Assembly (NCBI GenBank): GCA_903858635.1
Contig: CAIOJO010000442.1
Coordinates: 1-64,000 of the forward strand
Length of the DNA: 64,000 bases
DNA from: an uncultured Telmatospirillum sp.
Lineage (GTDB): Bacteria > Pseudomonadota > Alphaproteobacteria > Rhodospirillales > Magnetospirillaceae
Reading direction: 5' to 3'
The translations under genes and the position numbers were made by a program. This document shows positions 9,383-17,392 of the stretch, one piece after another. Under the pieces are notes generated by a model. It did not search any database, had not been told where the DNA came from, and saw only the letters and a list, made by a program, of their open reading frames with translations. Every line of letters starts with the position of its first letter. Positions within the stretch are counted from its first letter, which is position 1.

Positions 9383-10209
9383 GTGCGGTCCTGATCATCG
9401 CCGGCAAGGAAATACGTGACGGCGTACGCAATCGCTGGGCCGTCACCGCCACCGTCGTGCTGGCCGGCCTGGCGCTCGCGCTCGCCTTCCTGGGCAGCGC
9501 CCCGACCGGCCATGTCGGTGTACCGCCGCTGGCCGTCACGGTGGTCAGCCTGACCAGCCTGACCGTGCTCCTGGTGCCGTTGATCGCCATCATCCTGTCG
9601 TATGATGCTCTGGTCGGGGAAATCGAACGCGGCACCATGCTGCTGCTGCTGGCCTATCCGGTGCGCCACTGGGAGGTCGTCGCCGGCAAGTTTCTCGGGC
9701 ATACGGCGCTGCTGGGCTGTGCCACTGTCATCGGCTACGGCGCCGCCGGCGTCGTCATTGCCGCCACAGCGAAAGGGAGCACGGCCGGGCAGTGGCCGGC
9801 ATTTTCCGTCCTGATCGCCACCTCGGTGGGGCTGGGGGCGGCGTTCCTTGCGCTCGGCTACCTTATCAGCAGCACGGTGCGTGAGCGCGCCACCGCCGCC
9901 GGGATCGCGGTTGGCGTCTGGCTGCTGCTGGTGCTGCTATTCGATATGGGGCTTCTCGGGTTTCTGGCGGCGACGCAAGGGCGTGGGATTTCCGCCTCGC
10001 TGTTCCGGTGGATCTTGATGCTCGACCCCGCCGACATCTTCCGCCTTATCAACCTGGCAAGTTTCACCGACGTCCGCAAATACTCCGGCATGGCAGGATT
10101 GTCCGCTCAGGCGCAGGTTCCGCCCGGGACCTTGGCAGCAGCGCTGCTGGCCTGGATCGCGGCGCCGCTCGGACTGACCATCGCCATCTTTGGGCGGAGG
10201 CAGCTATGA
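9379..10209 (+). CDS. nosY: ABC transporter permease NosY
   Basis: 276 residues with about six membrane segments (first at roughly 22-42, last at the C-terminus) and the ABC-2 permease family pattern, including the amphipathic 'AGKEIRDGVRNRWA' start. It pairs with NosF to form the membrane transporter that acts in NosZ copper-centre biogenesis, probably by exporting a sulfur-containing compound (family knowledge). It overlaps both neighbours by four bases (ATGA), which indicates tight translational coupling. Confidence 0.94.
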   Translation: MSAVLIIAGKEIRDGVRNRWAVTATVVLAGLALALAFLGSAPTGHVGVPPLAVTVVSLTSLTVLLVPLIAIILSYDALVGEIERGTMLLLLAYPVRHWEVVAGKFLGHTALLGCATVIGYGAAGVVIAATAKGSTAGQWPAFSVLIATSVGLGAAFLALGYLISSTVRERATAAGIAVGVWLLLVLLFDMGLLGFLAATQGRGISASLFRWILMLDPADIFRLINLASFTDVRKYSGMAGLSAQAQVPPGTLAAALLAWIAAPLGLTIAIFGRRQL

Positions 10210-10730
10210 TCAGCCGTGCCATCCTTGTCCTTGCCGTGCTCGCCCTGGGCGCCTGCGATCAGGAAAAGAAGGCCGAAGTGCCGCCACCCGCCCCCTACGA
10301 CGCCCAGGCCACAGCGCATTTCTGCGGCATGACGCTGGGGGAGCATGCCGGGCCCAAAGGCCAGATCTGGATCGACGACCAGAGCAAGCCCTATTGGTTC
10401 ACCTCGGTCCACGACACCATCGCCTTCACGTTGCTGCCCGAGGAGCCCAAAGGCATCCGCGTCATCTATGTCAACGACATGGCGAAAGCGCCGTCGTGGG
10501 ATCAGGCCGCGTTGGGCGGCTGGATCGACGCGGCAAAGGCCGTTTTCGTCATCGACAGCGACGTCAAGGGCGGCATGGGCACGCCGGAGGAAGTGCCGTT
10601 CTCCGACCAGAGCGCGGCCGAGGCCTTCGCCCGACAGCACGGCGGCCGCATCGTCACCTTTAGCGAGATTCCGAAGGATCACATCCTCGGCGAGCCCATC
10701 GACGGGGCCTCGACCGGGACGGGGAGGTAG
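10206..10730 (+). CDS. nosL: Copper-binding lipoprotein NosL
   Basis: 174 residues. The signal ends in a lipobox LGAC (Cys17), so the protein is anchored in a membrane facing the periplasm. The mature part has the family's metal site HFCGMTL with Cys and Met, and the usual second half of the NosL fold. NosL delivers Cu(I) to apo-NosZ. The start ATG at 10206 overlaps the nosY stop; the gene is followed two bases later by nosX. Confidence 0.95.
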   Translation: MISRAILVLAVLALGACDQEKKAEVPPPAPYDAQATAHFCGMTLGEHAGPKGQIWIDDQSKPYWFTSVHDTIAFTLLPEEPKGIRVIYVNDMAKAPSWDQAALGGWIDAAKAVFVIDSDVKGGMGTPEEVPFSDQSAAEAFARQHGGRIVTFSEIPKDHILGEPIDGASTGTGR

Positions 10731-10732
10731 TC

Positions 10733-11728
10733 ATGCGCCTGGGCCGGCGACGTTTCATATCCCTGGCCGCCGCCGCCGGCGGCATTGCCCTGCTGCCGGG
10801 CCGGTCGAGCTTCGACGGCGAACCCTTGATCTGGCGAGGCGACGCTTTGGGCGCCGACGCCAGCCTTCAGCTTTACGCCCCCGATCGCGCCACCGGCCGC
10901 CGCCTGCTGGCCGAATGCCTGAACGAGCTGGAGCGCCTGGAGCGGATCTTCAGCCTGTATCGCGACGATTCCAGCCTGGTGCGGTTGAACCGCCAGGGCC
11001 GTCTCGACTCGCCGCCCATCGAACTGGTGCAGTTGCTGACCCTCAGCCGCCATTTCTCGGAGCTTTCGGGCGGCGCTTTCGACGTCACCGTGCAGCCGCT
11101 ATGGACCCTTTATGCCGCCCATTTCTCGCGCCCCGGCGCCGACCCCCTCGGCCCCCCCGCCAAGGCCATCGCCGCGGCGCTTCGTCTGGTGGACTGGCGC
11201 GGCGTCGCCGTCGAACCCGATCGCATCTCCTTCGATCGGCCGGCCATGCAGGTGACACTCAACAGTGTCGGCCAGGGCTATATCACCGACAAAGTGGCCG
11301 AACTGTTGCGGCGTCAGGGAATGGCCCATGTTCTGGTCGACATGGGGGAAATCCAGGCGATCGGCCGCCGCCCCGACGGCACGCCGTGGAAAGTCGGGCT
11401 AGAGGACGGCGGTGCAATTCCTCTCGTCGATCGCGGGGTGGCCACCTCATCCCCCGACGGGACAAAATTCAGTCCCTATTGCAACCATATCTTCGACCCG
11501 GCCACCGGACTGTGCAGCCAGATCAACCGGTCGGTAACGGTGGTTGCCCCGTCTGCCACCATCGCCAACGCATTCTCCACCGCCATTGCGGTGGGCGGGC
11601 CGGCCCTGGCTGACCGGCTCGCCAACGCCTTGCCGAACACGCAGATCATCTTCGGCGGCACGCGACACGCCGCGAATCCGGCCCCCGTCAGCGCTCCGCG
11701 TCGGCCCACCAGTTTTGCGAGCGGATAA
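10733..11728 (+). CDS. nosX: FAD:protein FMN transferase NosX (ApbE family)
   Basis: 331 residues with a twin-arginine-like leader (RRRFISL). ApbE enzymes attach FMN to a threonine of periplasmic flavoproteins; the target here is most likely NosR (SGAT, Thr161). Family motifs include NSVGQGYITDKV and HIFDPATGL. Two points differ from the common pattern: VDMGEIQAIG where many members have a glycine pair, and IANAFSTA where the Mg-binding Asp of D-A-x-x-T is Asn. NosX proteins vary at such sites, so activity is likely but not certain. The 3' end overlaps the convergent ferritin-like gene by 41 bases. Confidence 0.9.
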   Translation: MRLGRRRFISLAAAAGGIALLPGRSSFDGEPLIWRGDALGADASLQLYAPDRATGRRLLAECLNELERLERIFSLYRDDSSLVRLNRQGRLDSPPIELVQLLTLSRHFSELSGGAFDVTVQPLWTLYAAHFSRPGADPLGPPAKAIAAALRLVDWRGVAVEPDRISFDRPAMQVTLNSVGQGYITDKVAELLRRQGMAHVLVDMGEIQAIGRRPDGTPWKVGLEDGGAIPLVDRGVATSSPDGTKFSPYCNHIFDPATGLCSQINRSVTVVAPSATIANAFSTAIAVGGPALADRLANALPNTQIIFGGTRHAANPAPVSAPRRPTSFASG

Positions 11729-12641
11729 GGGCCAACCGGGCCACCGCGCCTTCCGCCAGATCTTGGGCCGCATGGAGCAAAGCCTCGTCCTTGGCATGAT
11801 CAGCGACCGACAGATAGCTGTCGAGCACCTCCTGGGCATCGCGTTCGCACAGGCCGAATACCGATTCCTCGGCGACCAGCGTGCCGCTGTTGCGGGCCGC
11901 CTCGACGATGCGACTTCCCAGGGGCGGATCGCCGCCCCCGGCGAGCCTGGCGAGAGCCTCGGCGCGGCGCGCCGCTTCACCGCTTGCATGGCGCAGCAGC
12001 AGCGCGCCGGCGCCACGTCCGCCGCCCTCGAGAGTGCGTGCGGCGAGGGCCGTGATGTCGGCCGATCCATGCTCCATTCCCCAGGCCAAGCGATGCAGTT
12101 CCCCAAGGGTCGAGACGGCGGCGGCCTCGCCGCGGCGCTCCCGTCGCCCCTCATGGTAGGCCCGGCGGCGCAGACGGCGCAGTTGCGCCACATGGTTCAA
12201 TTCCTCCCGCGCCAAGGCTTCGGCCCGCTGCTGCACCTCGGGCCGGCCGTCGGCCAACGCCGCCAGATAGGTGTAGAAGGTAAAGGCCCGCTCCTCGTTG
12301 CGCACGGCGATGCCCAGCGCCTGGTAGGGAGATAGGGAATCGCCGCCGGCATCCTCGTCGGAAAACGTCTCCGGCAGCGCCCACGGAAACTGTTTGGCCC
12401 GCAAGGCATGCAAGCCTTCGCGCTGCGCCCAGGCCCCCAACCCTGCTTCATGCCGCCGTTCGAGTTCGGCCAGTTGGCGGAAGGTGGCGGCCAATTCAGC
12501 GTCGCCCCGCCGCTCCACATGCTCGGCCAAGTGGTCGTAGCGAAGGGCCGCCTCATGCTCCATGCCGACGGCGATATTCATCAGCTCGTCGACCGTCTGC
12601 ACCTCGGTCACCGGGTATTGGGGATTGATCGGAGCCGTCAT
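11688..12641 (-). CDS. Ferritin-like/rubrerythrin-type di-iron protein
   Basis: 317 residues. The N-terminal half (about 15-150) is a four-helix ferritin-like domain with the paired carboxylate/His patterns GMEHEAALRYDHLAEH, ELERRHEAGL, RNEERAFTFYTYL and AREELNHVAQL, so a di-iron site is likely. The second half begins again with ELHRLAWGMEHGSADITALAA and looks like a degenerate repeat of the same helical domain without all ligands. No leader or membrane segment, so cytoplasmic. Role may be peroxide or iron handling; this is inference. It is transcribed against the nos operon and overlaps nosX by 41 bases, so both transcripts may form antisense pairs at their ends. Confidence 0.78.
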   Translation of the reverse strand: MTAPINPQYPVTEVQTVDELMNIAVGMEHEAALRYDHLAEHVERRGDAELAATFRQLAELERRHEAGLGAWAQREGLHALRAKQFPWALPETFSDEDAGGDSLSPYQALGIAVRNEERAFTFYTYLAALADGRPEVQQRAEALAREELNHVAQLRRLRRRAYHEGRRERRGEAAAVSTLGELHRLAWGMEHGSADITALAARTLEGGGRGAGALLLRHASGEAARRAEALARLAGGGDPPLGSRIVEAARNSGTLVAEESVFGLCERDAQEVLDSYLSVADHAKDEALLHAAQDLAEGAVARLALIRSQNWWADAER

Positions 12642-12826
12642 CGGTTTTCACCTGATCACTGATTAGCCACAACCAGAATGGCGAGCGTGCCTCTGTCGAT
12701 GCAAGCTCACCATTTGCACTATCTGCGTCAGACGTTTCAAAATCGGGCATCGTGGGCACGACAAGAAACAGGCTGAAATCAATGGGTTGTGCCTGGCCGA
12801 TTTTCACTTTCCGGATCCGGGCACAC

Positions 12827-12869
12827 TTGACCGATATCAAAGCGCCCACATTTGTAATCTGCGTATTCT
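12827..12869 (+). promoter_or_regulatory. Second Fnr/Dnr-type box with -10 element, upstream of the copper operon
   Basis: TTGACCGATATCAA at 12827-12840 matches TTGA(C/T)-N4-(A/G)TCAA. TATTCT at 12864-12869 follows after 23 bases and can serve as -10, giving the class II layout already seen at nosR (22 bases). The first gene starts at 12953. The rest of the 311-base gap (12642-12952) between this gene and the divergent ferritin-like gene contains no recognisable gene. Confidence 0.72.
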
Positions 12870-12952
12870 CATTCTGGCTTGATGGCCGCTGAGGGGGGAT
12901 GCTCAAAAGGCAAGCGGAGGAGCGTCGGCCGCGAGAATTGAGGGGGCAGGCA

Positions 12953-13318
12953 ATGCGTCGTGCCGCCCGCTTGGTGCTATTTGCCCTCGTCCTCAATATC
13001 CTTCTTCCTGTCGGCACCGTCGTCGCGTCCCGACTGCCGATCCCCAATCCAGGCATGTCATGGGCGGCGGCCGACATATGTTCGGCCGAAAAGGAACGAG
13101 GCCAAGCCCCCGGCGAAGATCACCAGACGCATGGGGTCGTTTGCCCATTCTGCGTGCTGCTGGGGAGCCAGGTCCTGGCGCCCAGCGCCGGCAGCGCGGC
13201 CGTGCTTTATCAGCCGGTCGCCATTGATGATCCGATCCTGCCGCCGGCCATCTCGCCCGCCCTCGTCATTCAGTCCCTCCGGCCGCAGGGGGCCCGAGCC
13301 CCGCCCGCCCTGGTGTAA
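12953..13318 (+). CDS. DUF2946-like secreted protein of a copper operon
   Basis: 121 residues from the ATG at 12953, which has AGGGGGCAGG just ahead; an in-frame ATG at 12899 is less likely because the sequence before Arg2 is strongly charged. The N-terminus is a single hydrophobic leader. After it come the cysteine features ADICSAE and CPFCVL, the pattern of the DUF2946 family, which in many proteobacteria heads operons for copper-binding or TonB-type proteins. Function unknown; a metal-binding periplasmic role is likely from the CxxC and the copC/copD neighbours. A GC-rich hairpin (about 13333-13361) lies in the gap before the next gene and may reduce read-through. Confidence 0.6.
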   Translation: MRRAARLVLFALVLNILLPVGTVVASRLPIPNPGMSWAAADICSAEKERGQAPGEDHQTHGVVCPFCVLLGSQVLAPSAGSAAVLYQPVAIDDPILPPAISPALVIQSLRPQGARAPPALV

Positions 13319-13398
13319 GTCCGAAATCTGCGACGCCGGGTGCGTTTTTTGGAACGCCCGGCGCGTCAAGTCTCAGACCCGGAACACCAGGAGGGACC

Positions 13399-14337
13399 AT
13401 GATCGAGACCCAACAACCCGCTGCGGCCCTGTCGGTCGTCGCCGTTGGTGCAGCTTTGCTGCTCGCCGCCACCACCGCGGAGGCCCACGGCATCGCCGGT
13501 TCCCGCATTTTCCCCGCCACCCTGACCATCGACGATCCAGCGGTGGGGGACGAATTGTCGCTGCCCGGCTTCGTCTATCAGCCCAGTGGCCCGGCCACCG
13601 AATACGACTTTGGCGGCGAGTGGGACAAGCGGCTGACCGAAAACTTCGGTCTTGCCTTCAACAGCCGCTACCGGGTGATCCGTCAGCCGGCCGATGCCGG
13701 TGGTAATCTTTACGGTTGGGACGATCCGGTGATTACGGCCAAGTATCATGTTTTCACCAGCGAGGCCCATGAGGCGATGGCATCGATCGGCGTTCAGAAA
13801 GAATTCGGCGGGGTTGGCGCCACCGATCACGGGCTGGCCGACGGCGCCGGCTGGACCCAACCGACGCTCTATTTCGGCAAGGGAATGGGCGACCTCCCGG
13901 CCAGCCTCGGGCTGCTGCGGCCGTTCGCCGTCACCGGTGAATTGGGCTATCAGCGGGCCGACGAACGGACCCAGACCTTTGCCGACGGCAGCCTAGCCAA
14001 CAACCCGGACTTCTGGAACATCGGCTTCTCGATCTTCTACGACCTGTCCTACCTGCGTTCGCAGGTGAAGGATTACGACCTGCCGGAATTCGCCAACCAC
14101 CTGATTCCCATCGTCGAGTTCTCCTATTCCACCCCCGCTTCGGCGTCGCATGCGGGGGCGACCACCACCGGCAGCATCGCACCGGGTCTGCTTTATGAAG
14201 GCGGCTCGTACCAGATCGGCATCGAAGCGCTGATCCCGGCGACCCGCGCCTCCGGCAATCAGACCGGCTTCATCGCTCAACTCCATTTCTACCTGGACGA
14301 CCTCTTTCCGACGACCCTCGGCAAGCCGCTCTTTTAG
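13399..14337 (+). CDS. Outer-membrane beta-barrel protein linked to copper genes
   Basis: 312 residues. A signal peptide ends around AEAHG (about residue 31), so the mature protein may start with or near a histidine. The rest is rich in alternating hydrophobic/polar strands (YRVIRQ, TGELGYQRAD, IGFSIFYDLSYL, GFIAQLHFYLDDLF) and ends in phenylalanine, as typical for outer-membrane barrels. No family name can be given with certainty. The good ribosome site AGGAGGG is eight bases ahead of the ATG. It sits between the DUF2946-like gene and copC and probably helps metal ions cross the outer membrane (inference). Confidence 0.62.
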   Translation: MIETQQPAAALSVVAVGAALLLAATTAEAHGIAGSRIFPATLTIDDPAVGDELSLPGFVYQPSGPATEYDFGGEWDKRLTENFGLAFNSRYRVIRQPADAGGNLYGWDDPVITAKYHVFTSEAHEAMASIGVQKEFGGVGATDHGLADGAGWTQPTLYFGKGMGDLPASLGLLRPFAVTGELGYQRADERTQTFADGSLANNPDFWNIGFSIFYDLSYLRSQVKDYDLPEFANHLIPIVEFSYSTPASASHAGATTTGSIAPGLLYEGGSYQIGIEALIPATRASGNQTGFIAQLHFYLDDLFPTTLGKPLF

Positions 14338-14348
14338 GGATTAGAGCC

Positions 14349-14705
14349 ATGCGCAAGACATTGATGATCCTGTTCTGCATGGTCGGCTTCGCCGGTCAGG
14401 CCATTGCCCACGCCCGGCTGGAGAGTGCCGTCCCGCCGGTCGGCGCGACCGTGTCAACGCCCCCCAAGCAGATCGCCATCACCTTCTCGGAAAGCGTGGA
14501 ACCGGCCTTCAGCAGCATCGAGGTGACGGATGCCGCCGGGAACCGTGACGATACCGGCAAGCCGCAGGTGGCCGCGGACGACCGCCAGGTGCTGATCGTC
14601 GCCCTGCAACCGCTCGGCCCCGGCGCTTACAAGGTGGTCTGGCACGCCGTGTCGGTGGACACCCACAAGACGCAGGGCAGCTACAGCTTTACCGTGGCGC
14701 CCTGA
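14349..14705 (+). CDS. copC: Periplasmic copper-binding protein CopC
   Basis: 118 residues. The signal peptide is cut at AIA/H, leaving His21 as the first mature residue; in CopC proteins the free amino group and this His hold Cu(II) in a 'histidine brace'. A second ligand pair is visible at the C-terminus in VSVDTHKTQGSYSF (Asp and His). No Met-rich Cu(I) site is seen, so this is the Cu(II)-only type. It partners the membrane protein CopD encoded one base downstream. Confidence 0.92.
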   Translation: MRKTLMILFCMVGFAGQAIAHARLESAVPPVGATVSTPPKQIAITFSESVEPAFSSIEVTDAAGNRDDTGKPQVAADDRQVLIVALQPLGPGAYKVVWHAVSVDTHKTQGSYSFTVAP

Positions 14706-14706
14706 C

Positions 14707-15654
14707 ATGCCGCCTTTCGACATCGAGGGGGGGCTTGGGTTCGCCTTCGTGCGCGGCATTTCGGTGGCTGCCTGCCTGTCGGTACTGGGGGCGCTGGTCT
14801 TCCGCCTGGTGGTCGCGCCGCCGGTGCTGGCCGGCATGAAGCCTTCGGCGGCTGCCGAACAGGATCGGCGTTGGTTGCGGCTGCTATGGGGGAGCGTGGC
14901 CGCTGCACTCCTGGGCGCGGGCGGGTGGCTGGGGCTGGAGTCGGGCGCCATGGCCGGGGCGACCGGGATCGCAGACAGGCTGGCCGCCGTTCCGCTGGTC
15001 GTCCTCAACAGCCGATTCGGCATGGTCCTGGTGATCCGGCTCGGCTTGCTGGCAGCGGTGCCGCTGGCCATCGGCCGAAGCCTGCGACCGCCCCGCCTGG
15101 CGATCGCCGCGGCGCTCGCCGCCGCCGCCGCCGCTTCGCAGGCCTCCCTCGGGCATGCCGCGAGTATCGGGCATGGGTTCGAATGGCTGGCCCTGTCGAC
15201 GACGCTCCATATTCTGGCCGCCGCCATCTGGCTGGGGCAGCTGCCGCCGTTGTGGATCTTCCTGGCCGACGCTCCGCCGGCCGCCGCCGGGCTCGCCCTG
15301 CGACGTTTCTCCCGATTGGGCCTGACCTGCGTCATTCTGCTGGCGGCGACCGCTTCGGCCCAGGGATGGGGACTCGTCGGCGGGGTGGCCGGTTTTGTCG
15401 GGACCGCCTATGGATGGACCGCCCTGGCCAAGCTGCTGCTATTCGGCATCCTGTTGGCCATTGCGGCGATCAATCGCTTCACCTTCATGCCGCGATTGGC
15501 CTCGGGCGTTGCCGCGACCGCCCGACGGGCGCTGTGCCGAAGCGTTCTCGTCGAGGCGATCCTCGGTCTCCTGGTCATCCTGGCGGCCGGCATCCTCACC
15601 AGCCTGCCGCCCGGCATGGATGCGGCACAAGGCCTCCGCTGGCCTTACCGGTAA
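14707..15654 (+). CDS. copD: Copper uptake membrane protein CopD
   Basis: 315 residues with about eight predicted membrane helices and the CopD family pattern (conserved His/Trp segments such as HGFEWLALSTTLHILAAAIWLGQLP). CopD is thought to take copper from CopC across the inner membrane. The start is one base after the copC stop, so the two are co-translated. The stop overlaps the convergent small gene at 15645-15872 by about ten bases. Together with the Fnr-type box at 12827 this indicates copper import under denitrifying conditions. Confidence 0.9.
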   Translation: MPPFDIEGGLGFAFVRGISVAACLSVLGALVFRLVVAPPVLAGMKPSAAAEQDRRWLRLLWGSVAAALLGAGGWLGLESGAMAGATGIADRLAAVPLVVLNSRFGMVLVIRLGLLAAVPLAIGRSLRPPRLAIAAALAAAAAASQASLGHAASIGHGFEWLALSTTLHILAAAIWLGQLPPLWIFLADAPPAAAGLALRRFSRLGLTCVILLAATASAQGWGLVGGVAGFVGTAYGWTALAKLLLFGILLAIAAINRFTFMPRLASGVAATARRALCRSVLVEAILGLLVILAAGILTSLPPGMDAAQGLRWPYR

Positions 15655-15872
15655 CGGTAGGCGATGCCGCGGCTCACTCGGGCGACCTCACGCCGTTCGA
15701 GTTTCGTCCCGGTGCGGATTTCCAGTTCGGCCAGCAGGGCGGCGAGTTCGCCCCCCTCCAGCACCATGTTCAAGGCGAGATTGATCGCCTCGTCGCGCAG
15801 TTTATGCGCCTGGCGATCGGGCACCGCCGCCAAGACGTCTTCAACCAGGGCAGCAACGGAATGGACCGGCAT
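15645..15872 (-). CDS. Small helical protein at the end of a protease cluster
   Basis: 75 residues from an ATG at 15872 preceded by GAGGT. The sequence (LVEDVLAAVPDRQAHKL, then ALNMVLEGGELAALLAELE and RREVARVSRGIAYRYR) predicts two amphipathic helices and a basic tail; no signal peptide. Not recognised. It is the last gene downstream of the HtrA-like protease (gap 127 bases, same strand), so it may belong to that operon as a small adaptor or substrate; this is a guess from position only. It overlaps the 3' end of copD. Confidence 0.5.
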   Translation of the reverse strand: MPVHSVAALVEDVLAAVPDRQAHKLRDEAINLALNMVLEGGELAALLAELEIRTGTKLERREVARVSRGIAYRYR

Positions 15873-15999
15873 CGGGGACCTCGCGCTTGCGTGAGTCCGA
15901 TGATGTCGGTGAACGAGCCGTTTGGGCCAGTGCGCGATAGGGAAGCGCCATAAGTGTGCGCCGCTCACTCGGCCGGCCCCCTCAGCCGCACCGGGGTCG

Positions 16000-16986
16000 T
16001 CAGCCGGCCACCGGCCGGCGCTCGACCGGAATGATATCGATGGCGGTGACCCGGCCATTCTGGATGACGCTGAGCGTCGTCGGCCGGCCGATGCGATCGG
16101 CCGCGAGCAGGCGGATCAGATCGTCGGCCCCGTTGACCGTCACGCCGTCGACACTCAAGATGATGTCGCCGACCCGCAAATCGCTGTGCGCGGCCGGGCT
16201 GTCCGGTTCGATCTCGCCGATGCGGACCGCCCGCGGGCCCGAGTTCGTCACATTGGCCAGGCGGCGGGGCAGCGGAATGGTCTGCGCGGCGATGCCCAAT
16301 TGGGCGCGCCGCACGCGGCCATAGGCGATGAACTCGCCGATGACGAACATCGCGGTATTGCTGGACACCGCGAAGCACAGCCCCTGGGCCCCACCGATCA
16401 TCGCCGTGTTGATCCCCACCACCTCACCGGCACCGGAAACCAGGGGGCCACCCGAATTGCCGGGATTGAGCGCCGCGTCGGTCTGGATCACGTCGTCGAT
16501 CAAGCGGCCGCTTTGCGACCGCAGCGATCGGCCCAGCGCCGATACGACGCCGGCGGTGACCGTCGATTCGAAGCCGAGCGGATTGCCGATGGCGATCACC
16601 AGATGGCCGCGCCGGATCTGCTTCGAGTCGCCCAGCGGCGCGGCCGCAACGCCGCGCGGCAGCTCGGCCCGCAGCAAGGCGAGATCGGTATCGGGGTCGT
16701 CGCCCAGCACCAGCGCCTCGGTGTCACCGCCTTCGGCGAAGGCCAGGCGGACCCGCTTGGTGGCCGCGACGACATGGCTATTGGTGAGCACCAGGCCGTC
16801 ATCGGCAATGACCACGCCCGAGCCGACACCGCCGCGGCGCTTGTCCCGGCTGTCGACCCGAACCACCGCCGGGCCGATCCGTTCGGCCACCCCGGCCACC
16901 GTGCGCGAGTAGGCGTCGAGCGGATGCTCCGCGGCCGGCGCGGTGTCGTTCTCGGCTTCCAAATTGGCGGAGTCGGTATCGTACAT
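16000..16986 (-). CDS. Cytoplasmic HtrA-like serine protease with PDZ domain
   Basis: 328 residues. Trypsin-like S1C domain at about 35-210 with an intact triad: His71 (TNSHVV), Asp101 (DPDTDLALL) and Ser178 (NPGNSGGPL). A PDZ domain follows at about 230-320 (GEIEPDSPAAHSDLRVGDIILSVDG). Unlike DegP/DegS there is no signal peptide or membrane anchor, so it should act in the cytoplasm. I start at the ATG at 16986, which has TTAGGA ahead of it; the frame is open further up but overlaps the LuxR gene. It is ten bases after the LuxR-type regulator and in one transcription unit with a protease-like protein that lacks the triad (17389-18273). Confidence 0.85.
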   Translation of the reverse strand: MYDTDSANLEAENDTAPAAEHPLDAYSRTVAGVAERIGPAVVRVDSRDKRRGGVGSGVVIADDGLVLTNSHVVAATKRVRLAFAEGGDTEALVLGDDPDTDLALLRAELPRGVAAAPLGDSKQIRRGHLVIAIGNPLGFESTVTAGVVSALGRSLRSQSGRLIDDVIQTDAALNPGNSGGPLVSGAGEVVGINTAMIGGAQGLCFAVSSNTAMFVIGEFIAYGRVRRAQLGIAAQTIPLPRRLANVTNSGPRAVRIGEIEPDSPAAHSDLRVGDIILSVDGVTVNGADDLIRLLAADRIGRPTTLSVIQNGRVTAIDIIPVERRPVAG

Positions 16987-16996
16987 GGCAAGATTC

Positions 16997-17392
16997 CTAA
17001 AGATCGATGACCCCCAAGCGGGCGGCATGGGTGACGGCGTCGGTCCGTCCGCTGGCGTCGAGTTTGTCCAGCAGCTGGCCGACATGGAATTTGGCGGTAT
17101 GCACCGAGATGCGCAGCTGGCGGGCGATGGCCTTGTTCGAGGCGCCTTCGGCCAGCAGTTTCAGGACCTCGAGTTCGCGCGGCGTCAAAGGCGCCTCGAG
17201 ATCCGCCTCGAATCCGGCGGGGGCGGCAGCGACCAGCGCCAGATCGGCCCTTTCCCCCGCCTCGGCCAGCCGCAGCCCCGGGACATCGGCCAGCAGGGCA
17301 GCCGCCCGCTCGGCCAGCAGCGGGTCGTCCACATGCAACGCGATGACCAGGCTGTCGGAGGGCAGGCTGTCTGGGGGGCGGTCGTGGCTCAA
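16997..17392 (-). CDS. LuxR-type transcriptional regulator
   Basis: 131 residues. The C-terminal half is a standard LuxR/GerE helix-turn-helix (PLTPRELEVLKLLAEGASNK onward, about 68-125, with the SVHTAKFHVGQLLDKL recognition region). The N-terminal 65 residues look like a shortened receiver-like fold without the phospho-acceptor Asp pocket, so a phosphorelay partner is not evident. It is sandwiched between a pseudo-protease (four-base overlap) and an active protease, and probably regulates this cluster and the divergent Q-rich operon. The target site is unknown; the palindrome at 18312-18329 is a candidate. Confidence 0.82.
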   Translation of the reverse strand: MSHDRPPDSLPSDSLVIALHVDDPLLAERAAALLADVPGLRLAEAGERADLALVAAAPAGFEADLEAPLTPRELEVLKLLAEGASNKAIARQLRISVHTAKFHVGQLLDKLDASGRTDAVTHAARLGVIDL

